From NCBI GenBank assembly GCA_018389105.1, contig JACATO010001697.1, positions 144,578-208,577 of the forward strand: a DNA stretch of 64,000 nucleotides. Reading direction: 5' to 3'. Position 1 is the stretch's first letter. Each line of letters starts with the position of its first letter. A program made the position numbers and the translations under genes. Shown piece after piece: positions 50,441 to 61,064 of the stretch. The notes below the pieces were generated by a model. It searched no databases. It was not told the DNA's origin and saw only the letters and a program-made list of their open reading frames with translations. The DNA comes from Nautilus pompilius. Taxonomy: Eukaryota; Mollusca; Cephalopoda; Nautilida; Nautilidae.

Positions 50441-50600
50441 AGACTACAGAACTTCCGTGGTTGAGAGTTCGAGTTCAGATGCTATTCGGGGTCGGCTCGG
50501 TTTGGTGTATTTGCCTGGCATCGACCACGTGCGTTTCACCGGGGCATTGTGGTTTCCTCCCACATCTAAAAATGTAGAATTTTAATAAATAGTTCCAGGT
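50440..50600 (+). mobile_element. tRNA-derived SINE with GGTTTCCTCCCAC module
   Basis: TTGGCGGTAGA near 50430 can serve as an A-box, and AGTTCGAGTTC near 50466 matches the B-box at about 9 of 11 positions. The body continues TCGGCTCGGTTTGGTGTATT, CTGGCATCGACC and CGTTTCACCGGGGCATTGTG. It closes with GGTTTCCTCCCACATC at 50551-50566 and an A/T-rich tail TTTTAATAAATAG. From memory, GGTTTCCTCCCAC is a recurrent 3' module in molluscan tRNA-SINEs. Target-site duplications were not resolved. Confidence 0.6.
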
Positions 50601-51245
50601 ACGCGCGGTGGGGCTTACCACCATATTTGTCTTCTACTGTGAGATGTCCTCAAAACCTCAGAAGTCAGGACAGGGCTGGATCAAGAGAACAATCATCCAA
50701 CGTAATTTGATAGAAGAAAACAACAGAATTAACAAGACTAATGATAATATTATTAAAGAAAACAAGACAAAACGGTTTACTTTATCTTGCAGTGGCCATA
50801 TTTATGTTTTGTTCGTACGTCATTTCTGTGAATGTAAATTCGTCAAGTAATTTTACTACCCGAAGCCAGTTGTTAGCAGATTAGCTCGTAATATATTTTT
50901 TTGAAATTTTGTAAACTATTTAAATTATTTTAAAAACGATTTACGAATAACACTGTAAACGTTTGCTGTATTTACAGAAATTTAAAGAAAAAGAGAGTAC
51001 CTTTTGCCTTTAATGGTGCTATAACGAAAGTGATAGAAATAGCTTATGGTTATTTCCATGCTTTTCGTTTTTAAAGATGGGTAGAAACTCAAAAAAAATC
51101 CAACAAAATATTAAGCTATTCGCAAATAATTGCGACACATTAAAGATAAACTGTCTTAAGATATATATTATTTTTTCATAGTACAGACTTTCGGCAGTGT
51201 CTCCTTAAACAATAAAATACATTTTAAATTTAATTTCATAAAGTT
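50601..51245. other. Non-coding AT-rich spacer
   Basis: An 80-codon Asn/Lys-rich frame at 50608-50850 directly follows the SINE and has no recognisable domain. Nothing else is seen. Confidence 0.4.
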
Positions 51246-51248
51246 GGA

Positions 51249-51268
51249 TAATAATAATAATAATAATA

Positions 51269-51333
<65 letters not shown>

Positions 51334-51385
51334 CAACAACACAACAACAACAACAACAACAATAATAATAATAATAATAATAATA

Positions 51386-51434
<49 letters not shown>
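51249..51434. repeat. Compound (AAT)n/(AAC)n microsatellite
   Basis: Two long AAT blocks flank an internal (CAA)n block at about 51330-51361. Poly-Tyr and poly-Leu frames are artefacts. Confidence 0.97.
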
Positions 51435-51435
<1 letters not shown>

Positions 51436-52905
51436 TGAGCAGTTTTTACCAGGCTGGGTTTATGTTAATTTAAGCAAAAGTAAAAAAAAAAAAAAAGCAC
51501 ATATATGCGCACAATTTCCTAATTATTCAGCCGGAAATGACACGAGGACGCGCGCAGAATGACTCAACCATCCGGAAGTAACTCTCTAGGAAAAACTACC
51601 AAGGAGGCCTGAAAACCACTCACCCTGAAGTAAATTTGTGATGCTGAATCGTGGTTGTCTCCATCGCATAGAACAAAGGGCAGGGTTAGCTTCTCTGCCA
51701 CTGACGGAACCAACATAGCACGCGAGAATTTCGAAACGGCGCTTAGCCTTCCAGACCACAGCCGTTAGAAGGTATACTCTGCGCAGGAAATGGAACTTCA
51801 TTCAACCGCGATGCACGCTAATGCACGTCAAATTATTTATTTATGGACTATTAAAACCTAACTTTGTTAAATATAATTTAATAACTTCTAAAATGTAATG
51901 TGTTGTTGCTGTTGTTTTGGTAAAAATAATAATAATAATAATAATAAAAAACACGAGAGAGGCTTTAGAATTAGTTTCTAAAGCAGAATAAATTTCCAAC
52001 AAACAAGGATTTAATTGTCTTGGTTCTAAGTAATTATTATTTACCGTAACGGAAAGACTTGTGAGACACCGTTTTAAATTCATAATGCAGAATCTTGAGT
52101 AGTACTAACGCTAGACGAAGTCAATTATAATTACACTTTACAAATACAGAATTAATTATACTAAATATTAAAACATTATGAAGACGTTTCCATAATCTTT
52201 CCAATACTGTATATTTACTGTCTAAATCCCAGGAAAAGTTGTACATCTAAGACGAATAAAGATAAGAGCGTAAAGTTTTGGAGAATGGTCTATATGAAAA
52301 AAATTAGAAGATTAGTTACGTATTTTCCATTACCGTACTAATAGAAATTGAACTAACTGATAATCTATTTCAAAAATCTATCCAGCTACATTAGTTAAGA
52401 AAGATGGCCGAACTGAATACTGTCCAAATCGTATGTATTTATATTTATTTGTTTATTATTAAATAAAGTTGTTACGTAAAAACATGTTTTTAAGTAACAT
52501 ATTCAGACTGGATAAAAAGGAAATAATTTATAATTTTATAAATTAAAAAAGCTTTTGACACATTAGAAACCCAGGTGAGAATGCATGCCCAGTCTTGTAA
52601 GGAATCGGTAAATGGGTGTGTATTAGCAATACAATTGTATTAAATATTCAAGCATGATACCACTTCAAAAATAATAAATATCTTGTCTGATAAGAGATGG
52701 ATTAGAAATATATATTAAAGCTGTCATAATTTATATATTAAATAAGCTATTCATTAAATATGAATAGTACACTATTATATGAATAGCAAACAACTCTAAA
52801 TAATTAAATTATAAACTCCTTTGATATTGGTAGTAAATATAAAAGTCGTATTAGTCATTAAATTTTAAATTTGAAAATATGTTGAAAAAGTATTTTATTT
52901 ACTGC
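51435..52905. other. Non-coding AT-rich spacer
   Basis: A 14-A run lies near 51483. The 51530-51800 patch is GC-richer, with ETS-like CCGGAAAT and CCGGAAGT words; its minus-strand frame (51586-51801) is unassigned. A short (AAT)n lies near 51927-51947. An inverted pair CTATTCAT/ATGAATAG lies at 52747-52754 and 52760-52767. No gene is recognised. Confidence 0.4.
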
Positions 52906-52910
52906 ATAGT

Positions 52911-53913
52911 GAAGACCGGCGCTAATTGTTAGAGGGGTAAGTTGGTGCAGCACCGGTAATTCTGAAGACCGAGGCTAGTTGTTAGGGGGTGAGTTGGTGC
53001 AGCACCGGTAATTCTGAAGACCGAGGCTAGTTGTTAGGGGGGGTGAGTTGGTGCAGCACCGGTAATTCTGAAGACCGAGGCTAGTTGTTAGGGGGGTGAG
53101 TTGGTGCAGCACCGGTAATTCTGAAGACCGAGGCTAGTTGTTAGGGGGTGAGTTGGTGCAGCACCGGTAATTCTGAAGACCGAGGCTAGTTGTTAGGGGG
53201 TGAGTTGGTGCAGCACCGGTAATTCTGAAGACCGAGGCTAGTTGTTTGGGGGGGTGAGTTGGTGCAGCACCGGTAATTCTGAAGACCGAGGCTAGTTGTT
53301 AGGGGGGTAAGTTGGTGCAGCACCGGTAATTCTGAAGACCGAGGCTAGTTGTTAGGGGGTGAGTTGGTGCAGCACCGGTAATTCTGAAGACCGAGGCTAG
53401 TTGTTAGGGGGGTGAGTTGGTGCAGCACCGGTAATTCTGAAGACCGAGGCTAGTTGTTAGGGGGGTAAGTTGGTGCAGCACCGGTAATTCTGAAGACCGA
53501 GGCTAGTTGTTAGGGGGTGAGTTGGTGCAGCACCGGTAATTCTGAAGACCGAGGCTAGTTGTTAGGGGGTGAGTTGGTGCAGCACCGGTAATTCTGAAGA
53601 CCGAGGCTAGTTGTTTGGGGGGGGTGAGTTGGTGCAGCACCGGTAATTCTGAAGACCGAGGCTAGTTGTTAGGGGGGTAAGTTGGTGCAGCACCGGTAAT
53701 TCTGAAGACCGAGGCTAGTTGTTAGGGGGTGAGTTGGTGCAGCACCGGTAATTCTGAAGACCGAGGCTAGTTGTTAGGGGGTGAGTTGGTGCAGCACCGG
53801 TAATTCTGAAGACCGAGGCTAGTTGTTTGGGGGGGTGAGTTGGTGCAGCACCGGTAATTCTGAAGACCGAGGCTAGTTGTTAGGGGGGTGAGTTGGTGCA
53901 GCACTGGTAATTC
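52911..53913. repeat. 52-53-bp minisatellite, 19 units, higher-order structure
   Basis: Nineteen head-to-tail units read GAAGACCGAGGCTAGTTGTT, then A or T, then a G-run of 5-8, then TGAG or TAAG, then TTGGTGCAGCACCGGTAATT and CT. Apart from the first unit (GGCGCTAA variant) and the last half-unit (CACTGG), copies are nearly identical and differ mainly in G-run length, A/T before it and TAAG/TGAG. Within each unit GGTG-CAG-CACC can form a small hairpin. The purine run is G-rich on the plus strand. Confidence 0.98.
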
Positions 53914-54480
53914 CTAATTAAACATACAGATGAGGCTGAAATCACCATCATATGATTTAATTTTATATTCGTTGGAGAAAAAAAAGTACGACCTTTTCTA
54001 AGCAGCATTTGGCTATGATTACCCTAAAGGTAACGCTAACCCTAACAAGAACGGAATTTTACTGGGGATGTGTCGTCTGCTAAGAGGAAAATGTCTACAT
54101 TCTACTTGAAAAAGTCTTTTTATAAAACCCAGACCGCATCTAGTTAGAGTAGTAATTAAACGTAACTTGAAAATGAAAATATGCAACAAAAAATAAAATA
54201 TATGTTATATAGGCATAGATCTAAAATATGGATACTTAATTTAGAAACACTTGCCGACTTCAGCAAATCCATAAACTACAAAAATTTTCATAACCTACCT
54301 ACGCATTCCTACAAATTGTAAGTAATAATACTATGTAATAATAATAATATGTAAGAGGGCGTCCTCGTGAGTTTCGGCGCCAGCCAGCCGCTCAATGCTG
54401 GAGTCTCCATTTCACTTCACAAACATCTCACACATCATTTCTTATCTTCTTCGTAATGCTAAAATTACTTTCTCTACTTT
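53914..54480. other. Non-coding AT-rich spacer
   Basis: No gene is recognised. It contains a short GCTAACCCTAAC word near 54034 and a GC-richer patch at 54355-54410. Confidence 0.4.
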
Positions 54481-54560
54481 ATACAGGGTGATCAGAAAGT
54501 AACTATGCAGTGGAGTATATTTGTAATCATTTTTATTCCACTCCTTGTGCTTCGTTGTTT

Positions 54561-54655
54561 TGTACTGTAGTTTCAAAAATGGCCAACAGATGGCAGTTCT
54601 GTGTGAGGAGTTGTACCGTAGTTCCCAAAATGACCAACAGGTGTTGGCAGTAAAT
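54561..54655 (+). repeat. 51-bp tandem duplication inside the mariner-like element
   Basis: The copies start with TGTACTGTAGTTTCAAAAAT at 54561 and TGTACCGTAGTTCCCAAAAT at 54612. Each carries a CCAACAGATGGCAG-like core (CCAACAGATGGCAG near 54583, CCAACAGGTGTTGGCAG near 54634). The first core fits the animal CTCF consensus CCASYAGRKGGCRS at all but one position. Confidence 0.7.
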
Positions 54656-54755
54656 TTACAAAAGTGAAAAGCGATTTTTGTGATTGTTATTTTTGTGTAA
54701 TGATTTTTTTAAAACGCGAAACGAATCTTTCTCATCAAGAAAGTGTACGTGAATA

Positions 54756-54932
54756 ATGGTATATACAGCACAAGAGTTCAAAATGAGTTCTTACAGTGAA
54801 AGCGAGGTCTTTGAAAATAATCTCCATTCCATCGATGAACTGAAGCAAAGGTTTATCAATTTCATTAGAGGAATAACATCTGAAGAATCGCAAAACGTTT
54901 TTGAGAATAAAAAGCATGTGGAAAAATGTTAA
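54756..54932 (+). pseudogene. Head-to-tail fused mariner-like transposase remnant (58 codons)
   Basis: It begins MVYTAQEFKM, a start typical of one mariner-like transposase lineage. It passes within about 20 residues to a C-terminal block LHSIDELKQRFINFI and GITSEESQNVFENKKHVEKC. This resembles the family end LKxRIxxxIxxIxPEVLxNVWxxxxxRLxxCxxxxGAHFxHL. The usual helix-turn-helix and DD(E/D) catalytic core, about 250 residues, is missing, so the protein is catalytically dead. After the stop, MLGLIFSN echoes the GAHFQHL tail. The frame is still open, so a short peptide could be made, but function is doubtful. Confidence 0.75.
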
Positions 54933-55059
54933 ATGTTGGGGCTCATTTTCAGCAATTACTGTAATTGTAATGCTTTATTGTAAGAGTTAATGTATTGAAA
55001 TATTGAAATAAAAATATAATACATTTTCCACTGCATAGTAAATTTTTGAGCACCCTGTA

Positions 55060-55375
55060 TGATCCTGGAGCAGAACCAAAATTGTTTGTATATTTTGAAA
55101 AATGGACTTTATTGGAGGTAGATGCACAAATTATGCTATAATTTATCGTTTTAAAATAAGGATGTTCATAAACCCCTATGTGTGTCGCGAACCCTGACCT
55201 ATCCAGTCAGTATGACTTTTACCTACCGTAGCCTAACGCATATTGCAGTGATCGCTAATAAATTCTCTACAGCTACATTTAAAATAATTTTTGTTCCACT
55301 ATTCCACAGTAACTATGTCTATTCATCTAATTTTAGATCATTAAACGACTGTTAGTCTTTCATAAGTTAAGAACT
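55060..55375. other. Non-coding AT-rich spacer
   Basis: Nothing is recognised between the mariner-like element and the next GC-richer island. Confidence 0.4.
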
Positions 55376-55379
55376 ATCA

Positions 55380-55640
55380 CAGAGACAGCAACTAACGGCA
55401 GATTTACTTCACGGAACCACATTGTGGGAACGAGGTCACGGCGCAGTACCACGAAAGAGACCGAGGGAAATGCATCTGTCGCCGACAACGGATTCCAATT
55501 CAGCCATTCGGGTTTGCGCAACGCAAAGAAACGTTTCGATTCTCTCCAGACGAAATCCCGAGCCATCTTCATTATTGGAGTTCTTCTTGTTCTTCCGCAC
55601 CATGGTTAAAAGAACCGGTCAAAAGCGAGCTGTCTCTCTT
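55380..55640. other. GC-richer island, unassigned frames
   Basis: Two overlapping plus-strand frames (55422-55688 of 88 codons and 55424-55609 of 61 codons) and a minus-strand frame (55360-55572) share this CpG-bearing block. Multi-frame openness argues against simple coding. No domain is recognised. Confidence 0.3.
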
Positions 55641-55666
55641 CTTAATCGTTATATGGCAGCTATCAC

Positions 55667-55687
55667 CATATATATATATATATATTA
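55667..55687. repeat. (TA)n microsatellite
   Basis: About ten TA units end the 88-codon frame described just upstream. Confidence 0.9.
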
Positions 55688-56640
55688 GCATCTACCGATC
55701 TGCTGGCTCTCTGGTTTAAGAGAATCCCGGAATCCGGCCAGACTCGGGGGCTATTTTGAGCATTGCAACTGTTCACATAAATGGTTTGTTTTTTTTTTAT
55801 TATCTGTAACCCTGCTTCATCTTTATTATTTCGCTCTGTAATTCTAAAAATATCTCCGCATAACGCACACCTTCATTACAAGTTCCGCAATAATAGATCG
55901 ATAAAGATTCATCGATTGACGTTCGTTACAGATTCCGACAATACCCACCCTGTTTACCGTATATTCTTCATTTAATGTTCGAGCTACAAAGTTTAGTTGG
56001 GGTTTTTTTTTTAGACTAACGGCCGGCACTTTTGCTTCTTTCCTGGTCCGATCTTCTTGAACGAACCCTCGGATGTTCCGACCGTCAGGGACCTGTTATC
56101 GGCTGGAGAAATGGCGCACGTAAAACTCGCTGCCTCTGGTTTAAAGCGACTTAAGACAAAGTGAAGACCGACTAAAGCTCTCGGTGCCGCCTTGGAAAAA
56201 TCCAACAAATGATATCAAAATGGGCAAATGGCGAATCTCCAATCAACAGTATCCTTTGATACGGCGAAAGTATGAGAAATAAAAAGAGAGATTCTTTTCT
56301 TGCTTCCTGGTTTATTTATATTTCAAATGTCCCGGCCTCATTGATTCAGGCAAATCGAATTAGAAGTGGTTTTGAAATTTAGTACAGCCTCGCGTAGTTC
56401 TCCCCATTTTGGTCCTACTTCTTATCGATCTCTCCTCTCCCCCCACCAACCTTCAATTAAATCGAAGTAAAAATATCTCCTCGCCCTGTCACAGCGCCCA
56501 TCCGATAAGAGCGGGGCTGTGTTCTATCGGAAGGCCGGTTATTTAAAACTGATAGCCCGGGTCGCCGATTTGTTCTTTTCCGACAATTACTTGACTTTGT
56601 TCGTGAAATAGTGCTGTTTAATGTGGTGGGTGACTGGTCT
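55688..56640. other. Non-coding spacer with GC-richer patch at 56.03-56.2 kb
   Basis: Frames at 55781-55975, 55844-56029 (minus) and 56011-56208 (minus) are unassigned. The 56470-56580 patch contains several CpGs and CCGATAAGAGCGGGG. No transposon features are seen. Confidence 0.35.
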
Positions 56641-56683
56641 CTGTTCCCCCCTCTCTTTCTCTCCCCTCTCTCCATCTCTCCCC

Positions 56684-56740
<57 letters not shown>

Positions 56741-56785
56741 TCTCTCTCTCTCCTCTCTCTCTCTTCTCTCCTCTCTCTCTCTCTC
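56641..56785. repeat. (TC)n microsatellite
   Basis: About 145 bp is polypyrimidine with a central pure (CT)n block at about 56690-56736. Ser/Leu-rich plus-strand and Arg/Glu-rich minus-strand frames across it are artefacts. Confidence 0.97.
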
Positions 56786-58025
56786 TGGTTTTTTCTGGGG
56801 TTTCTCTCCCCTCCCTCTATGAAGGATGAGCGTTGGGGGTCGATTCGATCGATAACAAAGGCAAAGAGGCCGGGCCGATATAAGTGAAATCTCCGGCGAC
56901 CCGAAATCAAATCAAACCGCAGGTTCGCTCTGGTCTTTGCAGTAAATAAAGACAAGGAAGCGATTCCAAGATATTTCCGGACTTTCCGGCACATTTGTTG
57001 TTAATAATCGTGACTGCATGGCTGCACTTCTTTACATTCCTATCTATCCCTACTCCCACCACGCCCCTCTGGAGAATGACAAACCAATAATAACCGTAAA
57101 TTTTATTCTTTCGAAGAAAAGCAACTGTTTCTAGAAAAAGATGTGAGACAGGCCGAATGCTTAACAGTGTAGTTAGATAAATATGGAAGAGTTATAGCTA
57201 CTTGGTAAACTTTAAACTTTTATAAATGCTTCTTCCTCGGTTGGATAATTGTTCGTGTGCAGCCACTGCAGTGTAAAATTTGAAATGTGCTCAAGAATGG
57301 TGATCACAACCAGCGAAAAGCGTTGGTTCTCTTTAATATTCAAATTATATTGCTTTTGATGAATTACGTAACAATTATTACCTGCTCCGAAAGATTATAC
57401 AGACTAAAGGATACACTGGAATATGCCTTTGATAGCTTAACTTTAGTTTGTTTTCAAAATTCTTGTCCCAAGACTAGTAGAGGAAATTTGAATATATAAA
57501 GAATAATTATGTTTTACCGTCCGCCTCCAATTCTCGCAGTGTTGATGCGTTCTGGCAGTAAAATGACCAATATCCTGTGTGTGCGGTAAACATGTACCTA
57601 CCTATCTTTGATGCTTTTTAAATAATTCTTTGGTAATGAACTGGCGGAATTTGTTCCGTAATTTTTGCTGGTGCTCTATTTTCGCAAGTTTAAAACGTTC
57701 TTGCATAACCATAAAAAAGTGGAAGCGTTACGTTATTTAAGGTAAAAGCGAAAGTATTCTAAGTAGCAGAAAATCAAACGCCGTCCGCTAAATAGAATCG
57801 CATTGGTTTCTAACTCGATGGAGCCGGGTGCTTTCCGTGTGAGTTGGTGATATACAGCGATTTTTATGTCTTAGGAAGAAGAGCAAATTGCATCTGTGAT
57901 TTGCCAACCTGGGCTTAGCAAGATACCGGTGCCAATCACGGTAACTGGATTCCATTTTCAATGGATACACAAAGACGATTTTAGGCACCTCAGGAAAGTT
58001 ATTGGAGATAGGTAAAAAGAGAGAC
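56786..58025. other. Non-coding spacer
   Basis: 56820-57000 is GC-richer and may belong to a regulatory island around the (TC)n tract. Frames at 57287-57499 and 57788-58033 (minus) have no known domain. Confidence 0.4.
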
Positions 58026-58029
58026 GACA

Positions 58030-58400
58030 ACAACCAGAGGACGTAACTACCCTGAGATCGGAGCGAAGTCGGCCATATTAGCGTTTTATTATTGACTCGT
58101 GTTTACTGCGAGGGACCAGAAACGACTTCCGGCTCGTGTTTCGTCGTTTTTTCTCCCTACATTCGATTTGTTGGTGGCCATCGATGTTGTTACGCTGCGG
58201 CAGCAATCAGAACCTGGCGCGCTTCCATTCTCCTGGCGGCGGTACTGTCATTTAGAAGATCAAATCAGGCATTTTTCTTAGAGAATTGCTGTGAAAATGA
58301 GGCTGCTACGTGCAGCCGACAGCAGCAGAACTCTGACGTTAGTGTAAATCTTCTCGCGAACGGCCGCAAGCTGTTATCTCTGTGCCCGGGGGCTTGAGCG
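58030..58400 (+). promoter_or_regulatory. CpG-rich candidate promoter
   Basis: The island carries ACTTCCGGC at 58125-58133 (a perfect ETS-type promoter motif) and a CCATATTA SRF-like word at 58073-58080. A 101-codon open frame (58092-58397) translates to a Cys/Ala/Arg-rich sequence with no domain I know, and an overlapping second frame is also open. Motif content suggests a promoter or first exon, but direction and transcript are unproven. Confidence 0.3.
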
Positions 58401-58830
58401 CGCGCGCACACACACATATACACATCACACAACACACACATACACTCCATCACACATACACATCACACACACAGACACACTCACACACACATCATACACA
58501 TCACACACATACAAACACATACACATCACACACCTTACACATCACACACATACACACATCACGCAGTAAAACACATCGCACACATACACAAATCATACAC
58601 ATCACACACACACATCACACACACATACACACATCACACACATACACACACATCATCACACATCACACGCACACATACACATCACACACACACACACACA
58701 CATACACACATCACACCACATTACACATCACACACATACACACACATACACACATCACGCAGTAAAACACATCACACACATATACACACACCAACATAAA
58801 CACACACATACACCACACACATGCACACGC
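58400..58830. repeat. (CA)n-rich array with 196-bp internal duplication
   Basis: CACA, CATACACA and CATCACACA modules fill about 430 bp. The distinctive word ACGCAGTAAAACACATC occurs at 58561 and again at 58757, giving a 196-bp repeated segment. The His/Thr-rich frame over it (58382-58765) is an artefact. Confidence 0.96.
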
Positions 58831-59375
58831 ACGAGTACCATATCTTAAAACCAACAGCTGAAAAGGAAAAAAATGGTTGTCTCATATCTCTACTCTTACT
58901 ACACAAAACTATACACTTCAAACACTTAAATATTTTTTTCAGTCAAGTAATGCACAAAAATGGAGTTAAATCCTTGAAACAAATCCATGGCATATCATTT
59001 TAGTGTATTTGTTTATATTTTTCACAAATTTAAACCTAGGTAAATATACTTACGAAAGAAACCGCCTTTTTAAACGTTTCGTTTCGTCCTCTATATTACC
59101 TAAACTAGAAGTACCATATAAACTGTATGTATACAGAGGCTTTACATAAATAGACAAACCGACTGAAATAGACAAATCTATTCCCATGACACGTACACGT
59201 TAAAATCAATTAATAACAGGTAAATGATAGAGGAAGCCTATCTGTAGACAACCATGCTACTATGGTGCTTCAAGGGAACTGATCTTGATGTTCTACTACT
59301 AACAAAGACAGCATATATTTCAAGAGAAGCTAAGACAACCGCTCCTTTTCGTTCAAGACTCTCAAAGCCAACGAA
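58831..59375. other. Non-coding AT-rich spacer
   Basis: Nothing is recognised. The left end of the Tc1-like copy that follows could lie here but was not found. Confidence 0.35.
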
Positions 59376-59379
59376 ACGC

Positions 59380-60060
59380 ACAATTTGTGCTTGAAAAGCA
59401 GCATAAAAATGAATTCCGACAAATGGCTGTGAATATGGTAGAAGATGTGCAAATAACCACAAGAACTCTCTGCAGCATTGGGTACCACAGAGGAATGGCC
59501 AGATATAAACCACTCTTCACTCTCACGTCATTTCATTGCCTTCAATGGACAATGCCATATGCTACCCTACCCTGCTGTCTTTTGGAACACTTGCATTTCT
59601 GTTAACGACGACTCCAAGTTTTTCACGCAGCAGGGTTGTTGCACTATCCAGCACAGATATATTCACTGAATCATCTAAAAGCCACATGAAAATATGGTGG
59701 CCTATCTGTCGTGGTGCGGGATACAATCTGGGACCTTGAAAGTTACAGCTGGTAGCCTGCAAAGAAGCTGTACCTTTTCTTCGATACGTGAACATTTTCG
59801 AAGAGGGACTTTGTCTGTTGTACCAGTGGTCATCTGGGCTGAGGCAATAGTTTTATAGAAGATAGTCACCCAGCTCACATTGCTCGTGTAGATAGAAAGA
59901 TGGTTAGGGCATCACAACTCCGCAATAGTGTGGTCATTACCTGGGCATGAATCCCATCGATCTCGTGTGGGCTGCTCTTCACCGATCACAGCGCGATAAA
60001 CGTTCCTTTAAACTCACAACCCTTGAACTCCCTAATACTGTTTTAGTTGAATCTCTTTAA
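59380..60060 (+). pseudogene. Tc1-like transposase pseudogene, third copy
   Basis: Fragmented frames on the plus strand follow the Tc1 order. RTLCSIGYHRGMARYKPLFT resembles VRRRLxExGxxGRxARxKPLLT. FWNTCISVNDDSKF resembles the W..VLFTDESKF block and retains one Asp. VVPVVIWAEAI resembles GGGSVMVWGAI. HIARVDRKM overlaps the ARPHxARxV region. LGMNPIDLVWAALHRSQRDK closely matches SPDMNPIEHVWDxLxRxxR and has D in place of the third acidic residue. TTLELPNTVLVESL matches TLQELxxALxEEW. Stops and frameshifts interrupt every block, and no inverted-repeat ends were located. I am confident of the superfamily, less so of the limits. Confidence 0.7.
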
Positions 60061-61060
60061 AATCTAATCCGCTGTTGCGGTTTTAGCTCTCTTGTGATGA
60101 ATTTAAGTAAAATAGTGAAGTTAGGTGCAACTTGTCAGTATGGTACTATCAAACATTATATCAATAGGTTATATAATTTAATATCCATTTATTTATATTC
60201 AGTACTTTACCCTTTACTTTATTTATCGTTGTAAACCCTATTTTTGGGTATTTTTTCTTGAAAAAGCTGTTTTCAGTAGCAGTAATAACGAATTGTCATA
60301 AATTATTAAACAGTCAAATGCAAAAATATACATAATTTTAAAAAATAAAAAACAAAGACAAAAAAACAACTACATTTAGAGGTCTAGATTTTTCCTCCGC
60401 TTTCCTTTGTTTTTTTAAATAAAATTCCGTTTGATCACCGATTATTTTATACTTCCGTTTTATTATTGATGAAGTGGTTGTGGTTGGGTATTGTTTCCAT
60501 CACTTTGACTGACCATAGTCCGTGAAGGAAATTCTCAGATCTCAGACTGGTTTATCACTGATGATGGCGGCTGGCAAAGATACCCACTGAAGAATCTCCG
60601 AAAACCTTTGATGTTTAGAAATAGCAGCTTCAACACTCAGATTTATACCAAACCGAATACCTACAAGGAAAAGAAAGAAAAAAAAACAATTAAAATCTTT
60701 TTAAAATATCTCTGAGCAAGCATCCAATAAACCTTGATTATTTTGCGCATAGAAAGGGTGGGATGAGCAAGAAGCAGTTGCACTGCATTATGAAAACATC
60801 AGAGTTGATGTTGAATCCTTTAATTATTGGAGGGAAGCAAAAATGCAGCATAATTTTCTATTCTTTTTATACAAAGAAATCCATAAGCACTAACCTTGGA
60901 ATCTTGCGCCAAGATAAAGGAGGCAAACCTTTTCCATTCAATTTGTTTGTACTCGAATACCTCCACAATCAATTCCAACCAGGCTAACAAAGCGACAGAC
61001 ATTTCTAGGCGAAAATCCTTCGTTTTTTTTTCTTTCTTTCTTCTTCGTCTCTAATGATGA
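60061..61060. other. Non-coding AT-rich spacer
   Basis: Opposite-strand frames at 60763-61002 mirror each other and are unassigned. No element is recognised. A T-run lies near 61024. Confidence 0.4.
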
Positions 61061-61064
61061 GCAA

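Larger units (their letters stand above)
54484..55057 (+). mobile_element. Internally deleted mariner-like element (MITE-like)
   Basis: A 574-bp element is flanked by TA on both sides (54482-54483 and 55058-55059). Terminal inverted repeats begin CAGGGTGATCAG at the left and, read inward, CAGGGTGCTCAA at the right. Both continue to ACTATGCAGTGGA, with about 27 of 31 positions matching. The interior holds a remnant of transposase start and end, so this is a deletion derivative rather than an unrelated foldback. It lies in the IS630-Tc1-mariner superfamily. It could only move if a full-length relative supplies transposase. Confidence 0.9.

Noticed and set aside
56587..56994. 135-codon Arg/Glu-rich minus-strand frame
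   Set aside because: Its core is the reverse of the (TC)n microsatellite. The rest has no known domain.
58382..58765. 127-codon His/Thr-rich frame
   Set aside because: Entirely a translated (CA)n-type repeat.
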